DNA from: Auanema rhodensis
Taxonomy: Eukaryota; Nematoda; Chromadorea; Rhabditida; Rhabditidae
Direction of reading: 5' to 3'
NCBI GenBank assembly: GCA_964057225.1
Contig: OZ059897.1
Location: forward strand, 14,446,001-14,510,000
DNA: 64,000 nt
This document shows, in pieces, positions 38,601 through 51,754 of the stretch. Below the pieces are notes generated by a model that did not search any database, was not told the origin of the DNA, and saw only the letters and a list, made by a program, of their open reading frames with translations. The translations under genes and the position numbers were made by a program. How positions within the stretch are numbered: position 1 is the first letter of the stretch; every line of letters begins with the position of its first letter.

Positions 38601-41600
38601 CGAGTAGCTGGAATTTTCTTTAGAACATGTGTGTAGGTTTCGTGTCGTATTCCTCCAACATTCAGAATTACCCGATGTTCCGTGTCCATCCAGGACTGAA
38701 AAAAAGTAAATTTGTGAAAGGATTTCTGATATAAAATACAAATTTTAACTGATTTTGTATTGATACATAGTGAATAAATAGAAAATGTGTTAGGATATTT
38801 GAAAAAAAATCTCAAAATAAGTAAAAATTTTTAAAAAGAATGTCTAAGTCTATGATAAATTTCACGTTTAAGAGTAAATATTAGATAAATAATAATAATT
38901 ACTATTTCTTTCTTTAGTAAAAAATATGTTTTTACTAGAAAATAAAACAAGTAAATTATTTATAATTTCGACAAATTATGAAGAACAGGTGATAGATATC
39001 AAAAATAAAACTACTAGATAATTTCTATGTTGTAGACCAGAAAATTAAAATGAAAAAACAAATCAAAACTCAGTGGTAATGCTAAAGGAGTCGAAGCCAC
39101 TCATGATTCACAAAGGAAACTACTGAACACAAAACACAAGAATAACAAGAAGATATGTATAAAGAAAATGGTCTAATGAAAGAGAGTAAGATATGTAGAA
39201 AGATACGGGATGTAGAGATAGGAGAGGGAATAGCTCGTCTCGACCCTTGTATTAGCGGGTGAGCTGAAGCTATCCGGTTCAGCTCCTCTATCTTTTCATT
39301 TACAAGTGCCTTCGGTCTTTTCGAAGATATAGAAGCATTATATTACAGCTTAACAACTACTGCTGTATTATTTTAATGGCCATGTGAGGATAGTACACAC
39401 GTGCATTGAAATAAAACAAGAAATTCAAAAAAAAATCGGGATCTTTTAATTAGATTCCTAAAAAACAACTTCATCATATGAATAATATAAAAAAAACTGC
39501 TTTGCATTTCTTATATCATTGCTATTCTATTTTACGATTTTAGTTTTCACTTTAAAATTCAATTCTTAACCTTGAAATTTGAGCAGAAAAAGCAAAGTAT
39601 ATTGATTATGGGTTAGATATAACAACTAGATTATAATATTGAAAGCTAATTAATAATAATAATAGATTTCAAGTTAAAATCAAAATTAGAATATATTTAT
39701 GTTTACAATAAATAATATGAATAGTTATAATAGTTATAAGAAAAATTTAAGAATTAGTTTTAAAGAATATATGCAACCTCTCATCAGCTGAAATAAATGA
39801 AAAATGAAAATTATCTGAAAAGATATTTATGATGAACCATCAAATTAGCATAAATCATTATAATTTTCATAAAGAATTTGTTTTCTCTAAGTCATATAAA
39901 TACAATTTTTTGCAGAACAAAAAAAGGAAATGTTTGTATGTATGTTCAAAAATACGAATTTTGCTGCGTTCTTCTCCTTTACATTCATTTAAGTACATAT
40001 TTTCTATAAATTTATTGAATTAATTTAAAAGATAGGGAGAGAAAGTATATCTTTAGGAAAATAATCAATAAGCATATCAGATTAGAAGAAAAAGTAGCAG
40101 GAACGAATAGAGAAAGTCCTGATCATTTTGATACCCCCCCCTCCCTCTTCCCTCTCTCCTCTTCAAGTGTACGTAAGCAAACTGACGACCCGGGTTAATT
40201 ATTAGGCTTTTCTTCCAAAAACTGAAATTTGAGCTATTCGTCTCGGCTGTTGCTCCTTTGGACAAGGACATGATGACAGGATGGCCTCAAATTTTCAAAA
40301 AAAAGTTTCATCTTCATCTTTTCATTTCGACAATAAATCGTTTTTTTCATTCTAAGCTGAACTTTTGAGATTTTTCAATTGAATTATATAATTTTTACAG
40401 TTGTATTACAGATCATAGAAAGCATAGAACTAAGAAATAAGGAAAATTGAATTTATTATAAAAATTAGATAGATGCAAGGGCATAAGCATGGTATGAGTA
40501 TTTTTGAATTTCTAGAGTCTCTTCGAATGACTAAAAAATACATAATTATTGAATTACATAAGAGTATTACATATTCAAGAAAAAGTTAGAAAATGTAGAA
40601 AAGCAAAATTTCTTTTTCCAAAAAATAATACAAAGAGAAGCTTGAGGTTACATAGGTCGAGATGCTAGTATCTGATTTTTAAAGTACTTCCTCTAAACAT
40701 CATTTAGGATAGATGATGATGTAAAAGTCTGTTAATGGACATTAAAGTATCCGTTTAACATTAATCGTAAAAAGACAATTATAAATGATAAATCTATAGG
40801 CTTTTTGTGGTGAAAGCATTGCAATTATAGTAACAATCACCTATTTGTCATGTATCATTACTATACGATATTTACAAATAAATACATATATTATATATTT
40901 ATGTATAAATATTTTTCTCTGTTTATTGAAACAAATTATAGATTTGATTGAGATAATAATATAAAACATTATTAAATTCATTATTGATCAAACATTTGAA
41001 TAATGATTCAAGAAAAATAGAGAAAATGATAAAAATAAAATTTTAAAAAAAGCTAAAAGAGGTGGGAGAAAGAGAGTGTGAAAGTCAGATGGAAAGAAAG
41101 AGAGATTGACAAAAATATGCTTGAAATGAGGAGGGAAATACTGGAAAAACATGAATAAGCGTGCTTTCAAGCTTAATGAGTAAGGATTAGAGGTTGTGAA
41201 AGGCTGACAATAGAAGAGAGATAGATAGGAGAACGAAGAAGAAAAGAGAAAGACACCGTTTGGGCTCAATTGAATGTATTGATGTACATTAAATCTTTTG
41301 AAAGATAAATTACCAAATTTAAATAGATAATTGATGAAATTCGATTGAAGAAATGTGTTTTTAGGAAGAACATTGAAGAAGAAATTAAGCGAATTGCATA
41401 TAAATCATACAACAATTTTATAGAAAATAAAAAATTTATGTTATAATATTTACATTATTCCAGAGAACAAGAATGAATTTGAATTACTTTTAAATAAAAA
41501 AAATGTTTAACTTTAACTATGTGTATAGTATAGAATTTAAAATGTTCTAATGAAAATTAGTAGATTATGAAGAAACATTATAAATGATTACTTAGTTATG

Positions 41601-43241
41601 CATTGAAACTATAAATAGTAATGACTTTTAAAACGATCATGAAAGAAACTTTAAGAAAAAAAAGGAAAAACTTGAGTTTTATGGTTCAAGAGAGCACAAA
41701 ATTCAAAATTAAAGTAACAAGTAATATCTTGTTCAAAGCGCATGAATTATATTGTCAAAATGATTTGTGAAAGGGGTTTCGAGTTGAAGATGAAGCAGTT
41801 GAACGCTGAGTTTGTTTCCGCTAAATCTTATTTGGTAACCTTAGGGCCCAATCGAGCATCAAAAAATGAAATAAATGGTATATATAGTGCAAATGTGAGA
41901 GAGTTAAGAAAACTAGAAACAGAAAGAGAGAGAAAAAGAAAGGAAAGGGGAGAAAGGGAGAAAAGGGAAAGGGAAAGGAGAAAAGAAGAAAGTAAAGAAA
42001 AGATGTAGAAAAGTATATCAGAGGGAGATAGAAAGAGAAAGAGAGAGAGAGAAAAGGAAGGAAGGTACTTTAGCAAGCAATCATGGTCATATGCAGTTGA
42101 ACTTGAAGAAGTGACCTCTCATTCTTATTCCTGCTCTTCTTTTCCTTCGTTTCTCGTTGCCTCTGCTTTTACTATGTTTCTACTTCAAAGAACAAACCAT
42201 GAACTTGGCGAATAAGTTCAGATTAGTTTGAATTAAAACGTAAAATTCAAATTTTAGGAAAAAACAAAATATAGCTTGTAAAAAGTTGAGCTGAGAAATT
42301 GATCAGAAATGAATTTAATTGAATAACATCTAGGGCTTTTTAATGAAAATTTCTTGGAACTATTTAATACAATATGATTATTCAAGCTTTCAAATATCGC
42401 AATTAATTAAGAAATAAAAAATTATGGAAATAAAGAAACATACCCTTGTTCGTTTAACTGACCCCATATATAAGGGAAAGAATGAATATTCCTAATAACT
42501 TTAACTAGATGAACAATACTAAGTATAATCAGATAAACCAGTGTTATGATTAGATTAGTTGTGCAAGTTAGAGATTCACTATGTGCTAGCAATTCTATGT
42601 GAATCACAGGTACGGAAGCTCAAAGTGCGTCTATCACTTCTATCTGTCTCTCTGCTGTTTTGATTCACTGTCGCCTTCGTTGGCTTTAATAGATCCGGTT
42701 CAGGTTATTACTTTTTCTGGTACGATTTGAACAAAAATGGTTTTGGCTAATAGAGCCTAGATCATACCATTATATAATACAAATAAACTTGAAGTCATAA
42801 CTGATACGAATAACTAAACTCGTATGAAAGCTCAACGAAGCTGGTGATGATGAAAGCAGGGGGAATGACAAAGAAATGGAGAGCAGATATGAAGTTCACG
42901 ATGCCACATACACAATCACACTGGCTAGAGAGAGAATAAGACAGACACGAGTATCTATCGGGTATGAATGTGTATATGGGATGCGTGGATCGGCTAATGG
43001 GATTCAGAAGCTCTCCTCTGAAGAATTTGAATGACCCAATGGATGGCTTTGAGCTGACTGCCAGAATGGATAAGGCCACCGATCTCAGGGCGAGAAGATG
43101 ATAGGAAAACCCTCTGTAAGAGGTAGAGCAAAAAGAAGAAGAGTAATGAAAAGTATGATGGATTGTTAGAGACTGAGATCCATCGAAAGGTGATGTTGTA
43201 GAGAGAAAATTTTAGAAATAATTATGTGAAATGTAAGAGAA

Positions 43242-43327
<86 letters not shown>

Positions 43328-46300
43328 TATGGAGGTTGACCAGAAGACTAAAATAAGAGAGCGAAGAGGAGAAAGTATAGAAAAAGTAAATTCTTTTTTC
43401 AATCACTAGTCTTCTAAACCTTTTGTCAGCCGGGTGGTTCAAACCATTTTCTGCAAAATTAGCTTAATAGGCTCATGGAAGCTTTGGTCGATTTAGTCCT
43501 CGTTTTCAAGGAAATTTAAAATTAGAAAAACGAGCTAATAAAAGGATATAATGCTAAGTGTAAAATCATTGATCTTCAGAGTACTGTAAAATGTCACTTT
43601 GAAAATCTTTTTTTTCATCTCATTTTCCCTCTCGCCCTTTTAGCTCATTATATTATTTTCTTTAATGTCTTCCTATTCTCTTTGGAAGGTAAAAAAAAAC
43701 ATCAAGCAGATGTAAATGACAGAGATTCATAGTATATTTCGTTTGAAAAGACGTTTTAAGAGTGAGATGCTGTTCGTAAAAATGACAAGAATAAGACTGA
43801 GACTAGTCCATGGTAACATGATCGAAACTCTATATTCATCCCGAAGGTTGTTATGTGTTTGTGTATGTATATCAATCCATCTTCTTACCAAAAACGAGAG
43901 TTTAGAAAGGAAAAAGTAAAGAAAAGACAGGAGAAAACACGACAAAGAGGAAGACAATGAAAAAGAAATAATTTGTGTCTTTGGTGTATCGACAGTGAAA
44001 AAACGAAAAAGGAAAAGGTTGACTTCTATACGTTTTTGTAACTCTAACACTCAAATACGCAAATTATACGATCATATTATTATTTCATTTAATTACGATT
44101 TCTTCTGCTTCATTAAATTATACATATTATATCGATTTTATAAAATATATTTGAGAAATCCACAAATTTTTTTATATATAAATGTATATGACAAATACAT
44201 AGATAATCAATTTGTTGTATAAATAATAGTGAATATAATACTTTTTAAACTTTTTCTATTATAGTTGAATTAAGAAATGATAGTTTAATACAAAATGGTT
44301 TAAAGTGAGTTTATCATAAGAAGTGTGCACTATTACACGTTTTGAGCACAAGCTTTTCAATGAAGAGGAGCAGCATAAAGATATACTAAGAGCACGAGTC
44401 AAGCGAACAATCTTAGCGGGACCAATTATCTCGGAAAAATATTATAATTGTTCTAGGTTTGGAAACGAAATTCAGCCTGGATTCGAGTATAGTGAGACAG
44501 CATAAGTGAGAAAAGAATTAGATAGATAGATATGTAGATAGAGAAATGAATTGAATAAAAGAGAAATGGTTAGAGCGTACAATTATGAGAGAAACAACCG
44601 CTCGATCCGCTTCACGTAATCAAAATGAAAATTCACGTGGCGACTCGTCAGTGCATGACCTTTCATATGTTTATTCGGTGTGGAGAGTTTCAGCATAAAT
44701 TTGTCAGTGGTGAAGTTATAGCAACAGAACTTAGATAAATAAGTTTTAAACCAAAATTTGAAAATTTATTTTGTAAGAAAATATATGAAAAGAGTAAAGG
44801 AGAGCAAGTGAAGAAAAAAAATGAATAATATATGAAATAGGAATCAGTGTAAAGCCTCATTAGTTCAATCTCTGACATAGAAAAACAATAATTACGTCTT
44901 TTAAAGCTCATCTTCCATTGAAGTTTTCAATTTCTAATAGTAACGATATTTCTTATTGATACGAGAAGAAAGAGGAAGAAACTCCACTCCTTGAAAAAGC
45001 GAAACAAAAAAAAGATGAAATACTGTCTTTCTTGAAGCTTGTTTACATTTTTAAAACATCATTATAATTAAACTAATAAAGAAAAAAAATCATTCAAATA
45101 TATAAGATAGATGAAACAGATGAATGAAGGAAAACCTATATTTTCGTAAGCTATATACTTAAAAAATACTAAAATATTGTTAATTATAATTAAAAATAAT
45201 TAATTATTACTATAAATAATAGTTGACACATGTTATATTAGCAATAATCAATTATTTATATATATAGTTAAATACAAAAAAAAGAAGATTATAGTTAACT
45301 GGTTAAATGCAGTAATTATAATCTTTTTTTTTTCTCCGAAAAAATGTGTTCACTATGTATTTCATTGAACAGTTGAATATCGTTCAAACTGCTGTAATGT
45401 TTGAAGCATTCCCATCAGACATAATGACAAATGCCATGAGTACGTTAGCAACGTATAAAAATTACTTCGAACATCAGTTTACAAAATTGAATTTCTTATT
45501 ACAATCATAAAACAAAAGTGTTGCTCTTAGAAAATCAAAAAATACTTTTAATTTTAACTTAACATTATATATTATATATATATATATATATAATTTTAAG
45601 TAAAAATATAAAAAAGTTAACATATTTTCAATACATACACATACATGTAATGGATAAAACTTGAATACTCATGTTCAATATAAAAACTTGAGACAAGAAG
45701 ACTTTGAAGACTTCAGAAAACAAAAAAATCAAAAAATTTATATGTGATTACGCCACATAAACGGAATTGACTACATTCTTCAAGAGAATAAAGTGAGAAG
45801 GAACGAAAAGTGGAAAAAGAGGTGTAGAATAAGGAGGACGACTCCAACGGCGCTGTGTGCTCCCTTGAGGGAAACAAATTGTTGGTGGCCTCACTTCTTG
45901 CCGTGTGTCTTATCCTTCTTCGTCATATCTTGGTTGGCCTCTTCAAAGCTTATCCCCCTCTCTTTCATTTTCCACTCTATTCATCAAAGCTATCTATATA
46001 ATGTAGATTCGGTATCTACTATATATATATATATAGATATACATATGTAAATAATTATTTTTAAATAAAATAGTTAATATATTTAGTATAACTAGTTAAA
46101 GGGCAAAGGAAGTAAAATATATTTTTCAACATCTATTTTGTCGACTAAAGCATACACATATCCTTAAAACGTATTGTTAACAATATAAGATATTTAAGTT
46201 AACTATATCAGTGAATATACGTAATAGTAGGAATATATGTAAAATTCAAAATAACATTTTGAAACTTTTAAAAGCAGTTCTCAAAGTTATACTAGCTAGT

Positions 46301-49053
46301 TGACAAAGTCAACACATCATCCCATGCCATTATTTCCTTTCTCGTCATTTTCATGTAGCAAGTTCATCGACAGATGCTATTCATCTTTCTTTTTAAAAGC
46401 TGAAAAGGATAAGACAACGAGAGAAACTGATGGAGACAGAGAGGTGAATGAGCCAGTACAAGAGAAAGAAAGAGAAACACATAGAGAAACACATAGAGAA
46501 GAACACAAAGAAAGGATGGGAAAAGAAAGTTAGATATCTACTGATTGAGATTTGAAAGTACTAGATTACTTACTTACTTCTTCTAAGTAATAACATAAAA
46601 CAAGACACATCAAATAATTCTATTTTTGGGTTCTGCAAACTAGACCTTTATAGATAGGTTTTTTTTTCAAAATTTAGCTATTTATCTCAAAAGCACAGAT
46701 AGTTCAACTTTTACAGTTTTCTAAATTCACATAATTTGGAAACGATTAGGACAAGACGCTCAAATTAATGATTTAGGAAAATCAGTTCAAGTTAACTTGG
46801 AGTATTTCTTGCAAAGTAGAAACTATTTATTTGAAATTTCAAACAAAATTTTTAAAGAATTAGAAAGAAAAGTTTCGTAACAAAAATATAATATTATTGT
46901 TCGTAAATTATAATTTGTTATAAAAATTAAAAATTGACTGATGGATTTAATGGCTTGTAAAAGGGTATATTATATATATATTTATATATATAGAATATAG
47001 AAAGGATTAAGTAAAAGTACGAAACTAAGAAAAGAAATTGAAAAGAAAGAAGAAAGTATGAAGTAGTAGATGACCCAGACTTGGATAGAGAGAACAGAAG
47101 ATAATGAAAGAAAGGTGTCTGAGAGGAGAAAAGATAAAAATGAAAAAAGAAACAGATCGAAAAGCTGAACTGATCAAAGGCGACTATCAGATGAGTGATC
47201 ACATTACTTTCTTTCTCTTCCCTCTTCTCAATATTGAAAGTTTGCAGAAAGAGACAAAAAATGTTAGAAAAACGTACTGAAAAGTAAAAATTAAAAGGAG
47301 GAGCTAAGAGCGAAGGTCAAGATAATCAGCTCTCAACCCAGACCTACAAGACTAAGTATCCTCAATTCGATTTGACGGATCAGGAATTATATATTTTGAC
47401 AGCTTTACACAATCTTCTGTTTATCAATCTTTATAAATTCATTTCATTTCGAACTTGTCTTGTTAGTCATACATGCCCTAAGGCTGATGAGCTTTCAACA
47501 TTTCTTACTTAAGTGTATATGATTTATTAGGTTTTCTTATCCTCCATAGATATCAATCTTTCACATCTATTTCAATTGAACAATTGTTCTTCTATTTCTT
47601 AAGTAAAATATAATAAAGAAGAATAGATTATTTACTATAAATTATATAACTTAACGATACCATTTTACTAACAAAATGAAGTAAAAATAGGCATGAAAAT
47701 AATAATAATTTATAGTTAATTAACCAGAATATTATATAAATGATAGAAACTATTTTCTCATTTCTATATTAAGCCTTTTTTTTAAATATATAACTATAAC
47801 TATTTACAAAAGTTATAAAATCTTTATATATATATATATATATATATATAATTTGTTGTTTTTGAAAACTTTGATTAACTTTTAAACTTAGTTTAATTCA
47901 AATAGACTACCTGCTGAGTATTGCAAATCTAAGTAAAAGATTCATTTGAATTCAACAAATGAAAAGAAAAACCAATTTAAAAAATGAATAGAAAAAACTT
48001 CTACGATTAGTAGAAGTAATTGAAAGCAGTTAATATAATATGATGTTACTAACTTTATATAAAAATCAAAGAAATGCAAATAGAAATTGAACAAATCATT
48101 TAATATTATAAGAATATCTATTATGATAACTGATTTATAAATTTACTAAATGATACATATTTAAATAAAAAAAAATAAAATTAACGTTATATGATTTGCA
48201 TAATCAGTTTTATAAAGAAGATGAAACATACAAAAAAAATACAGAAACAAGCTCAAGTAAAATAAAATTATATGAAAGAAAGATTCATGAATGAAATCTG
48301 ATGGCAATTATTATAGATTATTAGTATTATACTATTGAAGTTATTGGTAAAATTAATAGTTGAATACTATGTTTGAACAGAAAAAAGCTTTAAGTGAAGG
48401 AAGATTAAGATTACTTTCAGCCTTTTTCTCATATTCCGTTTTGTGTTCGTTCTGCTATGAATGAACGAACGAGCAGAATAATGATGTTCCATTTCGTAAT
48501 CTGAACTCAAACTAATATGTGAAGAGTTCACATTTATTTTTATAATTGTATTACGAGAACTTATGGGAGATGAACAACAGTGTGAGAGAGAGAAGGAGGG
48601 AATATGTGGTAGAAAGAGAGAGATTGAACAGATGGATAAGAAGAAGATTGGTAGAGAGGAATATAGATAGTCCTAGACACTTATTACACACAGAAGCGGA
48701 TAAAATGAAAAACTAAGGTAATGATGGAAGATGAGATAGATAGATGGAGAGGTATTAAGAAAGGCTAGAATATGACGCTGAACTCAAGATGTGACAACTC
48801 AACCTCCGATGTTTTCGGATCAAATTCATCATTTTAGCAGTTTAATATCTGGAGTTTGACGTTTAATATATTGAACCAAAAGGAAAATTAGAAAGAGAAA
48901 GAATAAGAAAGTATTACATAGTCAAATGTAGTTTGCTTATTAAATGAATTAAATAAGAACTAACCATCAGATTTTATATATGAATAGTTTGGTTGAGAAA
49001 AAAAGACAAAGAGAATGAGTAAAGGTTTGAATAGAAAAGCGAGGGAGAAGGGA

Positions 49054-49115
<62 letters not shown>

Positions 49116-51754
49116 TAAAGAAAAGAAATGACAAAACTACGAAATAGCATGACCAAAAGGGAAACAAACTCAATATAGAAATATTAAATTCAAACTTCTA
49201 CTGATGGATGACATTTAAGCTTATGGCTGATGCAATTATTAAAAAGTAACAACATGTAAAATAGAACTAAAGACAAATTGTTGGAAGTATTAGAAAAGCT
49301 TTTAATAGTTCTAATTCAGTTTAAATTCTTTACATTTGCCACTTATGATTTTTGAATTCAGAAAGAACAATAGCATTATAAATGTTCTTTTAACTAAGAG
49401 ACCAAACTAAAGAGATCTTGAAACTCCCGTTTATTCAATTTAATGTTGGAAATACATTTAAAGCATTTTCAGATTTCGGCTTTTAAAAATTTTAAAAGAG
49501 TATGTTACTGCAGATATTGGGAAATAGTAGAAAAAATGTTCAAACTTTTGTCTTCTACGACATTTTTTATTGTTTTATCGAGAGAAAAAAAACATTTTTC
49601 TCTCTCCAATTTCATTCAACGTACTGAATTTTAAAAGTTTATAACGAACTTCTTAACTGTAAATAATCCTTTGGGTTCAACATAGGAAAGAATAACTAAC
49701 AAGAGTTCAGTTTTTGTTTGCTTGGAGTTTAAGAAAAGCGTTGAAGTAAGTGTGAAGTAAAAAAAAGAAAATGATATTTGAGAAAGGGAATCAGAAGTGG
49801 AAGACATTGATGATGACAAGAGCGGAAAACTATAGAAAAAAAGTTGAAAGTGATGCCTAATCATCATTTGGTTAAAGGAGTACGTGAATGTCACACTGCT
49901 TTAACTATATATTCTTCATTCTCTTTATCTTTCTCTCTTCTCTTTCTTTATCTACCACTCAACTTCCAGCGTATCTATTGCTTTTAAAACTGTTTATCCG
50001 TTTTCGAAAAGATCATATTTCATTTTAGAGACACGGTTGACGAAACAAAGAGCAAGAAGGTGAGTAGTAAAACCTAAAACCAGGAGGCCAAGAAGCAACT
50101 GATCCTGAGAAGTTCCTTTTATCAGTTTATAATAATTACAAAAAGAATTTTATAGACAATTATATTGATATATATATAGTTAGATATAACTATATATATA
50201 GTTATATATAACTACATATAATACTCATATATGTATAAACTTCCCCGAAACAACTATTTAGCATGAGCCGACAATTAAATGAAGACAATTGAAAGCAAAA
50301 TAGCAAATTATCACAAGCGGGACCTTCTCGATCTGGAAGCTCATAGTCTTCACATCAACAAATTCTTTTTCAAACACTATTTTGGTTGAAATTTCTTGAA
50401 ATGTTGTCAAGATGTATGATGACTTGGTTAGAAAGGCAGAAAAAAGCTTACAGGAGCAAAGGTTAGCGTTGCTTCAAATAAACGTAAAGAAGAAGAAATA
50501 TAGAGAAAAAGAAAAGGAGACATAGAATTAGAAGATGCATCCACAAATCAAAGTCGTTGATTGTTTTGGTAAACTATATTCCGATCAAAGAAATGATATG
50601 AGGACGAGGAGCAAGAAAGTTTCCCTATATAGGACAGACGATTGATAAATGAACTTCTCAATGTACGATTGATGGAGAAAAAAATTAAAACAATTGTCGC
50701 CGTATGATGTTTCAATTCATATCTCTATATATATGATTTCTCCTGAATTTCTTGTTCTAAAACGTTTTTAAGCATTTCCGAATAGCATTTGACTTACAAG
50801 AGAAGAAGAGAAACTCAAGAAAGAGAGAAAGAGATAGAGAGAGAATGTAAAAAGTGTCAGATAAAGATGAGATCGCGGCTATGCCCTCAAGCTACAACAA
50901 TGCATATAGATAAAGCTTGCAAAGTAGTAGCACACACACATCCCTTATTACGTGAGTGGGTCCATTACCCGGACAAGCCGAAAAGGCAGCAACATGATTT
51001 CTCACGATATATTTTAAGATTCTAACAAGGCAAGGCTATTTTATGCTTTATATGTAAACTAGAGCATGCAAGAATTTTAAAGTTTGAAGAAAAAACAAAC
51101 AACTGAACATCAACATTTGCAAAATCATATCGCAGAAAAAGAAAAAAAATTACTTCTTTCTTCTCATACTCATGTCAAACGTAATGCTCAAATTTAAAAA
51201 TCACAACAATGTTGATCATGATCAATTGCCAGATGCAATTTTATAAACAAATCATCTAACATCATCTGGTTAACTAATTCATATCTGTCTTTTCAAGCTG
51301 CAGTTGTCCGAAAGTTTTGTTTAAGATTACTTTTTGAAAAACCACAAAGAAGCGATTAACTGAGTAGAAATGTTATTACATCTTCAACTATATCTTGTAA
51401 AATTATCAAAAACATTGCTTGTTATTTTAAAAAAAAAATGTTGTTATAGACAGAAATTATAAGAAAATTAAAATTAAAATCGTACCGTTTTTCGATCAGC
51501 AAATGTGCTCTCGTCGTAAAACATTCGAACAGAAGATCTGAAAAAAAAAAGTCTTTAGCATATACAAAGCAGAACAAAAGTTAAAAATTATAGATAATTG
51601 AAATAAACAAAAAATAAATACAAATATAAGATAGAATATATAGAATTTCAATAAATATTGACCTCTTTCGTGCCGATCGCGAAAATCCACGATCTGAATA
51701 TCTGTCTGAAGATGTAACTGAGCCATCATCATCATGAATAGATAAATAATCCAT
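35664..51754 (-). CDS. Shaw-type (Kv3) voltage-gated potassium channel, shared T1 plus proximal core
   Basis: A tetrameric K+ channel of 544 residues from the ATG at 51754. Shared exons are 51663-51754, 51486-51537, 38592-38695, 38446-38546, 38281-38398, 38032-38101 and 37859-37978; proximal core exons are 37059-37152, 36860-37002, 36682-36808, 36481-36584, 36237-36376, 36116-36155, 35908-36072 and 35664-35828. All phases agree. T1 spans about 49-160 with the Zn motif HX5CX20CC (His120, Cys126, Cys147-148) and Shaw signatures [23 protein letters not shown] and [14 protein letters not shown]4 is weak ([10 protein letters not shown]; Cys353 where Shaw has Arg). The filter is TVGFGD, with Phe for Tyr. 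PVP gate at 460-462; C-tail ends KKLLE. A 12.8-kb intron separates the N-terminal exons from T1, and T1 has its own ATG (WMDTEHR) that could start a short form. Confidence 0.93.
39261..39285. other. 8-bp inverted repeat
   Basis: GAGCTGAA (39261-39268) and TTCAGCTC (39278-39285) form a perfect stem with a 9-base loop inside a GC-richer islet of the giant Kv intron. The surrounding sequence does not fold as a tRNA and lacks A and B boxes, so the role is unknown. Confidence 0.5.
43241..43327. repeat. (GA)n microsatellite
   Basis: About 87 bp of nearly pure GA on the plus strand, CT in the sense direction of the Kv transcript. It produces the Leu-Ser open frames on the minus strand at 43166-43442, which are not genes. 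Confidence 0.95.
47824..47850. repeat. (TA)n microsatellite
   Basis: A run of TA dinucleotides inside the giant Kv intron. Confidence 0.9.
49057..49115. repeat. (GA)n microsatellite
   Basis: About 59 bp of GA with one AAA interruption, inside the giant Kv intron. The Leu/Ser frames on the other strand are repeat artefacts. Confidence 0.95.

Larger units (their letters stand above)
38696..51485 (-). other. giant Kv-channel intron (12.8 kb)
   Basis: A purine-rich plus strand (pyrimidine-rich in the sense direction), with GA microsatellites at 43.24-43.33 and 49.06-49.12 kb. GC-richer islets occur at about 39.24-39.30, 42.84-43.10, 44.34-44.65, 45.80-45.97 and 50.86-51.01 kb. None carries a phase-compatible exon for the T1 acceptor. 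They are the most likely places for regulatory elements or alternative 5' exons, but nothing specific can be named. Confidence 0.55.

Noticed and set aside
39229-39300. tRNA-like or small-RNA gene around the GAGCTGAA hairpin
   Set aside because: There is only one stem, no cloverleaf, no B-box (GGTTCGANTCC) and no acceptor-stem pairing.
43166-43442. Minus-strand frames with long Leu-Ser repeats
   Set aside because: Direct translation of the (GA)n microsatellite. The same explanation covers 48967-49173, 19379-19675 and 61752-62135.
45820-45970. Alternative Kv first exon on the minus strand ([16 protein letters not shown] donor)
   Set aside because: The donor leaves phase 2, which does not fit the phase-0 T1 acceptor at 38695.
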